The notes under the pieces are model-generated. The model had not been told where the DNA came from. It did not search any database and saw nothing but the letters and a program-made list of their open reading frames with translations. From Paenibacillus_AP thailandensis (GTDB lineage Bacteria; Bacillota; Bacilli; Paenibacillales; Paenibacillaceae): DNA of 64,000 bases. Position 1 is the stretch's first letter; each line of letters starts with the position of its first letter. The stretch is taken from positions 124,001 through 188,000 of the forward strand of contig NZ_JBHUMY010000023.1 in assembly GCF_042685365.1 (NCBI RefSeq), given 5' to 3'. Both the position numbers and the translations under genes were made by a program. Positions 49,357-58,005 of this stretch are shown piece by piece.

Positions 49357-50394
49357 TCAAGTGGACGACCGGACGACGAGATTGGTGGACAACATAATTT
49401 TCTCGAATGGCGCGCCCGGCCGCTCCATCCGGCGGTGCAGCGCCTCGATCGCGCGGAGGCCGAGCTCCTCCTTGCATAAATTCACCGTTGTCAGCGGCGG
49501 CGTAACGATCGCGGCCGCTTCGACGTTGTCGATGCCGGCGATGCGGCAGTCGGCGGGAATGTCGAAGCCTTGCTCCTGCAGCTTGCGCATCCAGCGGACG
49601 GCGATATCGTCATTGGCGCCGATCCAGGCGTCGGGCCGCTCCGCCGCAGTCATCGCCGCAAGCTTCGCGTAGGCGTCCGCCGGCCAATCCCCGCTTGCGT
49701 AATCGATCGGCCACTCCGTCAGCTCCGCCCCGGCAAGGCCGGCGCTATCGACGGTGAACCGCGCGCCCGCATAGCGGTCCAGGAAGCTGGCCGGCCGGGC
49801 GATATCTTGCAGGAATGCGATTCTCCGGCATTTCAGGGAAAGCATATGCCGGGCGATGGACATGCCCGCTTCCGCGTTGTCGTTGTTCACTTTGTCGCAG
49901 ACGAGCAGAGGGTCGGCATGATCGACGAGAATGTACGGTTTTCCCGTCCTCGTCAACAGCTGCATCGTCTCTTGGGGGAAAACGCCCATAATGACGATTC
50001 CGCCGCAGCGGCTCCAATCGATATGGGGGGCGATCGCTTCCTGCGGCGACTTGGCGGCGGAGAGGCGCTGCGGGTCCGGGGTAATGATGACGTGCTGCAG
50101 GCCGTGCTTAGCGCAGCCGTCAAGCATGCCGTTCAGCAGCCGCTGCCAGTAGAACGGATCGCCGGCGTTCGCGCCGTTCATGCAGATCAATACGAACGAC
50201 GGTGAACGTTCCGAATGTTCCTGCGCCTGCGGAGCCGAATCGTGCTGCTGGTAGCCGAGCGAGCGGGCCAGCTCGACGACTCTGCTGCGGGTGGCCGGAC
50301 TGACGCCCGGCTTGCCGCTTAAGGCGCGGGATACGGCATAAGTGGATATTCCGAGTTGTGAAGCGATGGTCTTGATGGAGATTTTACGCGCCAT
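49357..50394 (-). CDS. LacI-family transcriptional regulator
   Basis: LacI/GalR repressor, 345 residues. The N-terminal HTH (SIKTIASQLGISTYAVSRALS) and hinge (SPATRSRVVELARSLGYQ) occupy ~1-60; the rest is a periplasmic-binding-like effector domain (SFVLICMNGANAGDPFYWQR, then CRIAGIDNVEAAAIVTPPLT). It starts an operon with GH125 and the AraC-type gene and is divergent from GH29. Three CCTAACG sequences in the divergent promoter region are its candidate operators. Confidence 0.93.
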   Translation of the reverse strand: MARKISIKTIASQLGISTYAVSRALSGKPGVSPATRSRVVELARSLGYQQHDSAPQAQEHSERSPSFVLICMNGANAGDPFYWQRLLNGMLDGCAKHGLQHVIITPDPQRLSAAKSPQEAIAPHIDWSRCGGIVIMGVFPQETMQLLTRTGKPYILVDHADPLLVCDKVNNDNAEAGMSIARHMLSLKCRRIAFLQDIARPASFLDRYAGARFTVDSAGLAGAELTEWPIDYASGDWPADAYAKLAAMTAAERPDAWIGANDDIAVRWMRKLQEQGFDIPADCRIAGIDNVEAAAIVTPPLTTVNLCKEELGLRAIEALHRRMERPGAPFEKIMLSTNLVVRSST

Positions 50395-50638
50395 GGCTGC
50401 TCCTTATCCTAACGAAACTAATAAAAAACCTAACGTTTTGTGCTTTCATTATGCCGCTTTTTGGTCGATCAAGTCAACTGCTATTATTGATTTATCGGCC
50501 GCGAACGACATATCCTGCAAAGACGTTGACGCATGGATAAAAAGAGAATAGACTATTATCGAAAATTCGTTATCATAATAAACCTAACGTGAGAAGCCGC
50601 GGTGATAAATTCGAATTCGAGAAGGGGAGGCAAACGCG
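50395..50638. promoter_or_regulatory. Divergent lacI / GH29 promoter region
   Basis: Contains CCTAACG at 50408-50414, 50429-50435 and 50583-50589 (the last two as AACCTAACGT), an AACGACATATCC element (50504-50515) and a promoter for GH29: TTGACG (50526-50531), 17 bp, TAGACT (50549-50554). Confidence 0.55.
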
Positions 50639-52051
50639 ATGGGAGAGCTTGAGCGGGAGCTGCCGGGAAACGGCCATGAGGTGGAAGCGGGGGTACATAA
50701 CTATAGCAAGGAATCGGAGTGGGTGAAGCCGGACGATCCTCTTCTGCTGGAGCGCCTGGAATGGTTCAAGGACCAGAAGCTCGGCATGATGATGCACTGG
50801 GGCCCGTATTCGCAGCTCGGCCTCGTCGAGTCCTGGGCGCTGAGCGATGCCGACGGCGACTGGTCGCGCCATGACGTCGACTGGACGGACGATATGGACC
50901 GCTTCAAGCGCGAATATTTCGGCTTGAACCGGACGTTTCATCCGATCCGCTTCATGCCGGAGCAATGGGCGGACATCGCGGCGCAAAGCGGATTCAAGTA
51001 TTTGACCTTCACGACGAAGCATCACGACGGCTTTTGCATGTGGGACACGAAGACGACGGACTATAAAATCACGGGTGCCGATACGCCTTTCTCGGGCCAC
51101 CGGTACGCCGATGTGTGCAGACATCTGTTCGACGCGTTCCGCGACAAAGGAATGGCGGTTTCCGCCTATTTCTCGAAGGCCGACTGGCATACGCCGTTTT
51201 ATTGGGCGCCGGGTATGTCGGAGGACGGCTTGACCTCGCGTGGACCGTCCTACGATACGAAGCGGTACCCGGAGCTGTGGGAGCGATTCGTTCAATTTAC
51301 GCACCGTCAGCTGGAGGAGCTTCTGACGGACTACGGCCGCATCGATATTTTGTGGCTGGACGCGGGCTGGGTGCGGGCGGATAACCGGAAGAACGCGCAG
51401 GACATCCGTCTCGGCGAGCTGGTCGACCGCATTCGGAAGGAGCGCCAGCCGTGGCTGCTGACGGCGGACCGGACCGTAGGCCGGCCGTACGAAAATATCG
51501 TGACCCCGGAACAGACCGTTCCGGCGAAACCGATGGCGATCCCGTGGGAAAGCTGCATGACGCTGGGCACGCAGTTCTCCTACAAGTTCGAGGATGACTA
51601 CAAATCGGCCCGGGAGGTCGTACATCTGCTGCTGGAGATCGTCGCCAAAGGCGGCAACCTGGCGCTGAACGTCGGTCCGCAGCCCGACGGCAGACTGCCG
51701 AGCCGCGCCGTCAAGCGCCTGAAGGAAATGGGAGAGTGGCTCGCCCGTTACGGAGAAGGCGTATACGGCACCCGTCCGGTTGCTCCATATTTCAAGGACG
51801 GTTTCGCCCTCACGCAGAAAGACAATCGCGTATATGCCTTTAAACTGCTGTCCAAGAATGCTTGTATCGGGCGGGCGGAGACAGTCGTCGACATCCCGTA
51901 TGCGGGCGAGGTCGTCCTGGCGGAATGGATGGACGGCGGGGAGAGGCTGCCGTTCGAGCGCAACGGCGGGGGGATTCGCGTCGCCTTGCCGGCCATGGAA
52001 AAGCGGGAGGAAGCGCCGTTCGCCTGCGTTTTTCGTTTAACGGTAGCGTGA
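50639..52051 (+). CDS. GH29 alpha-L-fucosidase
   Basis: Retaining alpha-L-fucosidase (EC 3.2.1.51), 470 residues. TIM barrel (~35-350) with LGMMMHWGPYSQLGLVESW, TFTTKHHDGFCMWDTKTTDY and nucleophile Asp ~241 in IDILWLDAGW; the C-terminal beta-sandwich follows (~360-468). KGGNLALNVGPQPDGRLP is the usual end of the barrel. GGGGAGG precedes the ATG. No signal peptide, so it would act on imported fucosylated oligosaccharides. It is divergent from the lacI operon. Confidence 0.94.
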   Translation: MGELERELPGNGHEVEAGVHNYSKESEWVKPDDPLLLERLEWFKDQKLGMMMHWGPYSQLGLVESWALSDADGDWSRHDVDWTDDMDRFKREYFGLNRTFHPIRFMPEQWADIAAQSGFKYLTFTTKHHDGFCMWDTKTTDYKITGADTPFSGHRYADVCRHLFDAFRDKGMAVSAYFSKADWHTPFYWAPGMSEDGLTSRGPSYDTKRYPELWERFVQFTHRQLEELLTDYGRIDILWLDAGWVRADNRKNAQDIRLGELVDRIRKERQPWLLTADRTVGRPYENIVTPEQTVPAKPMAIPWESCMTLGTQFSYKFEDDYKSAREVVHLLLEIVAKGGNLALNVGPQPDGRLPSRAVKRLKEMGEWLARYGEGVYGTRPVAPYFKDGFALTQKDNRVYAFKLLSKNACIGRAETVVDIPYAGEVVLAEWMDGGERLPFERNGGGIRVALPAMEKREEAPFACVFRLTVA

Positions 52052-52341
52052 CAGCTTCAAGCTTGGCGCGGTTCTACTTTTTGCACCTCATGCGGCGCTC
52101 CCGGCGCCAGTGCCGCGAGCATGTGGCGCATTTTTGCACCTCGCTCAGATAGACGACTTAGCCGGCTTTACAGATCGACAGCCGCGAATCCGACGCCGTA
52201 AAAAACGGCAACAAAAAAGTAAAGCGAATTTGTAAAGAAAGCTGCACCTTTTTTCTTGTATTTAGGCATGACAAAAGGGGCCCGCGTCATCTTGGATGAC
52301 GAAGGGCCCCTTTAATAGATCGCGTATCGGCCGAGCCGGAG
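52052..52341. other. Interval between GH29 and acnA
   Basis: No gene. It has a direct repeat TTTTTGCACCTC (52078-52089 and 52131-52142) flanking a GC-rich imperfect hairpin, then the acnA terminator. Confidence 0.5.
52270..52318. terminator. Terminator between convergent GH29 and acnA
   Basis: AAAGGGGCCC / GGGCCCCTTT outer stem and CGTCATC-TTG-GATGACG inner stem; T-runs on both strands. Confidence 0.85.
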
Positions 52342-55056
52342 CTACTTCATTTCGGCGATCATTTGGCGCAGCACCGTCTGAAGAATGCCGCCGTTGCGGT
52401 AGTAGTCGACGTCCACCATCGAATCGAGGCGCACGTTCGCTTTGAACTCGAACGAGCTGCCGTCCTCCCGGACGGCCGTTACCGTGACGGCGTCCCCGGG
52501 CTTCACGTCGTTCGACAAGCCGGTAATGCTGAACGTCTCGCGCCCGGTTATGCCAAGCGAACGCCAGCTTTGCCCTTCCTCAAACTGCAGCGGCAGGACG
52601 CCCATGCCGACCAGGTTGGAACGGTGAATCCGCTCGAAGCTTTCGGCGAGGACGGCTTTGACGCCGAGCAGGTACGTGCCCTTGGCCGCCCAGTCGCGGG
52701 AGCTGCCGGTGCCGTATTCCTTGCCGGCGATGACGATCAGATTGCGCCCCTGCTCCTGGTACTTCATGGACGCTTCGTAGATGGTCATCACCTCGCCGGT
52801 CGGCAGATACGTCGTAACGCCGCCTTCCGTGCCGGGGGCAACCTGGTTCCGGATGCGAATGTTGGCGAACGTCCCCCGCATCATCACTTCGTGGTTGCCG
52901 CGGCGGGAACCGTAGGAGTTGAAGTCCTGACGCTCTACGTTATGGTCGAGCAGGTAGCGGCCGGCGGGGCTGTCCACTTTAATATTCCCCGCCGGCGAAA
53001 TATGGTCGGTCGTGACCGAATCGCCAAGCAGCGCCAGCACGCTCGCGTCTTGAATATCGCGGATATCCTCCGGTTCCGAACCAAGCCCCTCAAAAAACGG
53101 CGGATTTTGAATATAGGTCGAATCCGGATCCCAGGCGTAGCTTTCGCCCTTCGGCACATCGATGGCGTTCCAGCGCTCGTTCTGCGTATAAACGTTGGCG
53201 TATTTGTCGCGGAACATATCCGGGCTGAGCGCTGCCTCCTCGGCTTCGGCGATCTCCTTGGACGTCGGCCATATATCCCGCAGATAGACCGGCTTATCGT
53301 CCGGGTCGTACCCGATCGGCTCGCTCGTCAGATCGATGTCGACGGTACCGGCGATGGCGTAGGCGACAACAAGCGGCGGAGAGGCCAAATAGTTGGCTTT
53401 CACCTGCGCGTGGATCCGCCCCTCGAAGTTCCGGTTGCCGGACAATACGGACACTACGGTCAAGTCGCGGTCCGCGATGGCCTGGCTGACCTCGTCCGGC
53501 AGCGGACCGGAGTTGCCGATGCAAGTGCCGCAGCCGTAGCCGGTCAGGTGGAAGCCGTACTGCTCCAGCGGCTCCAGCAGTCCGGCTTTTTTCAAATAAT
53601 CGGTGACGACCAGGGAGCCCGGCGTCAGCGAGGTTTTGACATAAGGCGGCCTCTTCAGTCCCCGTTCCGCCGCTTTTTTGGCGACAAGCCCGGCTCCCAG
53701 CATGACGCTTGGGTTCGACGTGTTCGTGCAGCTCGTAATCGCCGCGATGACGACGGCTCCCGTTCGGATCCGGCCGGTGACGCCGCCTTTAAAGGTCACC
53801 TCGGCATTCCGCGCGATATCCTCATCCGTAAGCCCGTACCCTCCTTTTTCGATGGGCAAACGCAGCACCTCGCGGAACTTGTCCTTCATCTCGGACAGCT
53901 CGACGCGGTCTTGCGGCCGTTTCGGCCCGGCAAGCGAAGGGACCACCGTCGATAAGTCCAGCTCGATCGTGTCCGTAAAGACCGGATCCGGCGTATCGTC
54001 CGTGCGGAACATGCCTTGCGCCTTGTAATAGGCTTCGACGAGCTCGATCTGCTCTTCGCTTCGCCCGGTCTGGCGCAAGTAATTGAGCGTCTCGCGGTCC
54101 ACGGGAAAATACCCGACGGTCGCCCCGTATTCCGGGGACATATTGGCGACTGTGGCGCGGTCGGCCAGGCTGATATTGGTCAGGCCCGGGCCGTAAAACT
54201 CCACGAACTTGCCGACGACGCCTTTCGCCCGCAGCATTTGGGTAACGGTAAGCGCAAAGTCGGTTGCCGTCGCTCCTTCGGCCAGCGACCCCGTCAGCTT
54301 GAAGCCGATCACTTCGGGCATGACAAAATAAAGCGGCTGCCCGAGCATCCCGGCTTCCGCTTCAATGCCGCCGACTCCCCAGCCGACGACGCCGAGACCG
54401 TTGATCATCGTCGTATGGGAGTCGGTGCCGACGAGGGAGTCCGGATAGACGTACAACTCTCCGTCGGCCGTTCGGGTTGCGGCGACCGAAGCGAGATACT
54501 CGAGATTCACCTGGTGAACGATGCCCGTGCCCGGAGGGACCGCCCGGAAATTGTCGAAAGCGGTTTGCGCCCAGCGCAAAAAACGGTAGCGCTCCTCGTT
54601 CCGCTTGAACTCCAGCTTCATGTTGTACTCCAGAGCGCCGGGGTTGCCGTAATCGTCGATCATGACGGAATGGTCGATGACGAGATCGACGGGCACCAGC
54701 GGGTTGATGCGCTTCGGGTCGCCGCCGGCCTTTTTGACCGTATCGCGCATCGCCGCCAGATCGACCACGACCGGAACGCCGGTAAAATCCTGCAGCACGA
54801 TACGCGCCGGGATGAACGGGATTTCCTTCGTTTCCCGTCCTTCCGCCCAGCGGCCGAGAAGCCGGATATGCTCGTCCGTTATGGCCCGGCCGTCGTAATG
54901 CCGAATCGCGGATTCGAGCAGCACCTTGATCGTATAAGGCAGCTTGCCGACGCCGCCGAATCCTTGCTCTTCAAGCAATGACAAATCGTAATACGCGTAA
55001 GATCGTCCGCCTGCCTGCAGCTTGCGCCGCAAGGAGGCATAAGGGTGTGTAGACAT
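52342..55056 (-). CDS. acnA: Aconitate hydratase
   Basis: TCA cycle enzyme converting citrate to isocitrate (EC 4.2.1.3), AcnA/IRP type, 904 residues from the ATG at 55056. [4Fe-4S] ligands: Cys in AAITSCTNTSNPSVM (~440) and the pair in GYGCGTCIGNSGPL (~509/512). Other signatures: SLVGTDSHTTMINGLGVVGWG, GDSVTTDHISPAGN and KEYGTGSSRDWAAKG. GGAGG lies 14 bp before this ATG, longer than usual, with a small GGAG/CTCC hairpin between; earlier in-frame ATGs overlap or precede the ribosome site. AcnA proteins of this type can also bind mRNA. Confidence 0.96.
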   Translation of the reverse strand: MSTHPYASLRRKLQAGGRSYAYYDLSLLEEQGFGGVGKLPYTIKVLLESAIRHYDGRAITDEHIRLLGRWAEGRETKEIPFIPARIVLQDFTGVPVVVDLAAMRDTVKKAGGDPKRINPLVPVDLVIDHSVMIDDYGNPGALEYNMKLEFKRNEERYRFLRWAQTAFDNFRAVPPGTGIVHQVNLEYLASVAATRTADGELYVYPDSLVGTDSHTTMINGLGVVGWGVGGIEAEAGMLGQPLYFVMPEVIGFKLTGSLAEGATATDFALTVTQMLRAKGVVGKFVEFYGPGLTNISLADRATVANMSPEYGATVGYFPVDRETLNYLRQTGRSEEQIELVEAYYKAQGMFRTDDTPDPVFTDTIELDLSTVVPSLAGPKRPQDRVELSEMKDKFREVLRLPIEKGGYGLTDEDIARNAEVTFKGGVTGRIRTGAVVIAAITSCTNTSNPSVMLGAGLVAKKAAERGLKRPPYVKTSLTPGSLVVTDYLKKAGLLEPLEQYGFHLTGYGCGTCIGNSGPLPDEVSQAIADRDLTVVSVLSGNRNFEGRIHAQVKANYLASPPLVVAYAIAGTVDIDLTSEPIGYDPDDKPVYLRDIWPTSKEIAEAEEAALSPDMFRDKYANVYTQNERWNAIDVPKGESYAWDPDSTYIQNPPFFEGLGSEPEDIRDIQDASVLALLGDSVTTDHISPAGNIKVDSPAGRYLLDHNVERQDFNSYGSRRGNHEVMMRGTFANIRIRNQVAPGTEGGVTTYLPTGEVMTIYEASMKYQEQGRNLIVIAGKEYGTGSSRDWAAKGTYLLGVKAVLAESFERIHRSNLVGMGVLPLQFEEGQSWRSLGITGRETFSITGLSNDVKPGDAVTVTAVREDGSSFEFKANVRLDSMVDVDYYRNGGILQTVLRQMIAEMK

Positions 55057-55212
55057 AAGCGGGAGTTTGTCCTCCTTCATTAAATTTCGGGCAGGCATTA
55101 GCGGCTGAACGCCGAATTTGCGCGTCCATCGAAACGCCTTTCCGTAACAACTCACATGAAACCGCCAATAGGTTCATATAATGAATCAGTTATCCGCGTA
55201 GGAGGGATTGCG

Positions 55213-56442
55213 ATGCCGTCACGTACGGTCGGACAAAAATCGGGCAAAAACGCAAGCAAGCGCGGGAAAAAACCGGTCATGTACAGATTGGCTCCGGTCG
55301 GCTCGCAGCAGAGAAAGCCGAAGCCGCGGCAGGCGCCGCGCGTTCCGGCGCCTGCGATTTCGCTTACATCCACGGATTCCCCGGCGCTTGGCCCGGACAA
55401 AGCCGGGTCAAGCGGCTGGAAGGAAGTCGTGCAGCGTTATATAAGCTTGTACAATCAGGCCGAAACCGAACAGCATGCCGAAGGCGTCAGAAGCTTCGTG
55501 AAAGATTCGGACCATTGCGCGCGGCTGGGCAGCCGGCTGCAGCGGCTTCGCGACCGGGACCTGTACCGCGGCGCGGTGTCGTTGTACAGCGAGACGAAGG
55601 CCGAGCTGGCGCGCGTCAACGAGTCTCCTTCCGAGGTTGCCGTTCTGCTCAAGCTGCATATTCGCCGCAAAATGGAGCAAAACGGCACAGGCTACACGGA
55701 AGAGAGAGCCGAATACGAACGGCTTTGGCTGGACCGCAAGGACGGCGAATGGGCCATCAACCGGATCGAGCCCGTCATCGGAGAGCGGAGGCCCCGTTAC
55801 GGCTCCATGGCGGATGCCTGGATCGCGGACATCGAAGCCGATCAACGCGGCTATAACCGGCCTGGAAGGGGCGGCGGAACGACTCCTTATTTAAATTATG
55901 ACCTTTTCCCGCAATTCAAAATCCGTACGGCCGCAATTCCTTATCGGCGCGATCTGGCGGTCGCTTACGCCGACAGATGGTGGAATGCGGCGAACCCGAA
56001 CTTCGAGCTGTTCGAGGTGAATTGCACGAACTATATTTCTCAATGTCTTTATGCGGGCAACGCTCCGCTTGACTATACCGGAAGGCGGGAAAGCGGGTGG
56101 TGGTACAAGGGCCGTACCGGCGGCCGGGAATGGTGGAGCTACAGCTGGGCGGTGTCGAATGCGCTCACGCAATATTTGTCGCTGCCGAGAAAGTCCGGGC
56201 TGCGGGCCGAAATCGTGTACGATCCGGAATTGCTTGAGCTTGGGGACGTCATCACGTACGATTGGAACGGAGACAACCGGTTTCAGCATAGCGCCATCGT
56301 CACCGCTTTCGACGCGAACGGCATGCCGCTCGTGAACGCCAATACGGTGCCGAGCCGGCATCGCTATTGGGATTATCGCGATTCCTACGCCTGGACGGAG
56401 CAGACGAAGTACCGGTTTTTCCATATTGCCGATTATATGTAG
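55213..56442 (+). CDS. Amidase-domain (amidase_6 type) protein
   Basis: Putative cysteine amidase of the spore- or wall-associated amidase_6 family, 409 residues from the ATG at 55213 (AGGAGG upstream). A basic N-terminus of ~60 residues precedes a helical domain (~75-200) and the papain-like amidase domain (~225-405). Likely catalytic Cys271 lies in FEVNCTNYISQCLYAGNAPL; the His is in NRFQHSAIVTAF and the Asn/Asp side in NANTVPSRHRYWDYRDSY. No clear signal peptide or membrane helix. Function in peptidoglycan or peptide cleavage is inferred from the family. Confidence 0.85.
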   Translation: MPSRTVGQKSGKNASKRGKKPVMYRLAPVGSQQRKPKPRQAPRVPAPAISLTSTDSPALGPDKAGSSGWKEVVQRYISLYNQAETEQHAEGVRSFVKDSDHCARLGSRLQRLRDRDLYRGAVSLYSETKAELARVNESPSEVAVLLKLHIRRKMEQNGTGYTEERAEYERLWLDRKDGEWAINRIEPVIGERRPRYGSMADAWIADIEADQRGYNRPGRGGGTTPYLNYDLFPQFKIRTAAIPYRRDLAVAYADRWWNAANPNFELFEVNCTNYISQCLYAGNAPLDYTGRRESGWWYKGRTGGREWWSYSWAVSNALTQYLSLPRKSGLRAEIVYDPELLELGDVITYDWNGDNRFQHSAIVTAFDANGMPLVNANTVPSRHRYWDYRDSYAWTEQTKYRFFHIADYM

Positions 56443-56454
56443 CCATAAGAGCTG

Positions 56455-56491
56455 AAGGCCTTATTTCCGCGGGCGGAAAGAGGGCCTTTTT
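56455..56491 (+). terminator. Terminator after the amidase-domain gene
   Basis: AAGGCC...TTTCCGC / GCGGAAA...GGGCCTT stem followed by a five-T run. Confidence 0.8.
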
Positions 56492-56620
56492 CGTTTTGCC
56501 GTAAAGGCGTTCACGATCTCTCCGCTGCGAATGAAATTTTTCCAAACGGCTTCTCTATGGTATTCTGTAGGGGAACAAATCGGGTGAAGATATAACCCTT
56601 ACATAGGAAGGAGAGACGAC

Positions 56621-56938
56621 ATGGGATTTCAAACGGAATTCAACTCCGTGTGCAAGTTTAAATCGGAGCAGGAGCTTTACGAATTATTGGAATACGGACG
56701 GGGCAAAATGGTGAAAAGCGGCTTCCGCGTCTTTCCGACGGGCCAGAAGGTGATCGCTTACACGCCCGATAACCGGGCGATTGCGATTGTCAAAATTATG
56801 AGCTCGATCGCGGAAATCAATTTCCAAGGAGAAGAAGTGACGGAAGTGGAGATGGTGCTCGTGCGCAAATTGAACGAAGAGGAATCGCGCGTGCAGACGG
56901 CTTTGGCATACGAAATGTTTTTTGGAGAGCAGGCATAA
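56621..56938 (+). CDS. Conserved small protein of unknown function
   Basis: 105 residues with GGAAGGAG before the ATG. Predicted alpha/beta, soluble: FKSEQELYELLEYGRGKMV, then HRVF-like strand GFRVFPTGQKVIAYTP and VTEVEMVLVRKLNEEESRV. No recognised motif or cofactor site. It is followed 4 bp later by uvsE and is very likely co-transcribed, so a link to DNA repair is possible but unproven. Confidence 0.75.
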   Translation: MGFQTEFNSVCKFKSEQELYELLEYGRGKMVKSGFRVFPTGQKVIAYTPDNRAIAIVKIMSSIAEINFQGEEVTEVEMVLVRKLNEEESRVQTALAYEMFFGEQA

Positions 56939-56942
56939 GAAA

Positions 56943-57965
56943 ATGATTGTCCGTTTCGGGTTTGTCGCGATGAGCATGGTGCTCGATCAAGCTTCCCCCT
57001 CCCGCACGATGACATATACGGCTTTCGCGAAACTCGGCGACCGGGAAGCGGGCATCCGAAAGCTGGAGCGTCTTGCGGAGCAAAATCTGCATAATACGCT
57101 TCGTTTGCTTAAACATTGCGTCATGGAAGAAATCGAGGTCTACCGCTTCTCATCCAAGCTGGTCCCGCTGGCTACTCACGAGGCGCTAAGCGATTGGGAT
57201 GCGGTGGAGGCGGTCCGCCCGTCGTTCGAGGAGGTCGGGCGATACGCGACGGACCGGCGCCTAAGGGTGTCGTTCCATCCCGATCACTTCTGCGTGTTCA
57301 GCACGCCGCGCCCGGAAGTGCTTGAGAAGTCGGAGCGGGATCTCGCGTTTCACGTCCGCATGCTGGAGGCGATGAAGCTCGGGGAAACGGCGAAATGCAA
57401 CATCCACGTCGGCGGCGCTTACGGAGACAAAGCGGCGTCGGGAGAGAGGTTCGTCCGCCAATTCGGCGCGCTGCCGGCCCGGCTCAGAAACCGCGTCACG
57501 CTGGAGAACGACGACAAGACGTTTACCGTAAGGGAAACGCTCGAAGCCGCGGAAGCGCTGCAGGTGCCGATGGTGCTCGATATTCACCACCACGCGGTCA
57601 ACGACGGCGGGGATTCGGACATGACGCTCGTTCGCGAGCTATGGCCCCGCATTGACGCGACCTGGGAGCGGGAGAGGAAGCGGCTTGGCTTGAAGACCGC
57701 CGAGGAGCTTCCTCCCAAAATCCACGCTTCCAGCCCGAAAAGCGCTTCCGATCCGCGCGGGCACGCCGACTATGTCGAGGCGGAGCCGCTTGTCGCTGTC
57801 CTGCTTGCGATCGCAGATCACACGCCCCGTCTCGACTGCATGCTGGAAGCGAAAGCGAAGGACAAGGCGTTGTTCCGGCTTATGGACGACATGCGCGCGA
57901 TCGAGCAAAACGGCGGCCCGGTAACGGTTCTTAACCGCTCTACCATTCAAATCGGGGATAAGTGA
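56943..57965 (+). CDS. uvsE: UV DNA damage endonuclease UvsE
   Basis: UVDE-type endonuclease that nicks 5' to UV photoproducts, starting an alternative excision repair. It has 340 residues and a TIM barrel fold: VRFGFVAMSMVLDQASPSRT at the start, LRVSFHPDHFCVF and NIHVGGAYGDK (metal His), LENDDKTFTVRETLEAAE (Glu/Asp), MVLDIHHHAVND and PPKIHASSPKS. All metal-site motifs of the family are present. The ATG at 56943 is used; the nearest ribosome-like GGAGAG is 13 bp upstream inside the previous gene. In spore formers it often protects spores. Confidence 0.95.
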   Translation: MIVRFGFVAMSMVLDQASPSRTMTYTAFAKLGDREAGIRKLERLAEQNLHNTLRLLKHCVMEEIEVYRFSSKLVPLATHEALSDWDAVEAVRPSFEEVGRYATDRRLRVSFHPDHFCVFSTPRPEVLEKSERDLAFHVRMLEAMKLGETAKCNIHVGGAYGDKAASGERFVRQFGALPARLRNRVTLENDDKTFTVRETLEAAEALQVPMVLDIHHHAVNDGGDSDMTLVRELWPRIDATWERERKRLGLKTAEELPPKIHASSPKSASDPRGHADYVEAEPLVAVLLAIADHTPRLDCMLEAKAKDKALFRLMDDMRAIEQNGGPVTVLNRSTIQIGDK

Positions 57966-58005
57966 CCCCGCAAAATTTTTATATAGAAATCCGGTGTTGC
58001 TTGAA

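Noticed and set aside
52363..53955. 530-codon + strand frame opposite acnA
   Set aside because: Antisense shadow; the minus strand has complete aconitase with Fe-S cysteines.
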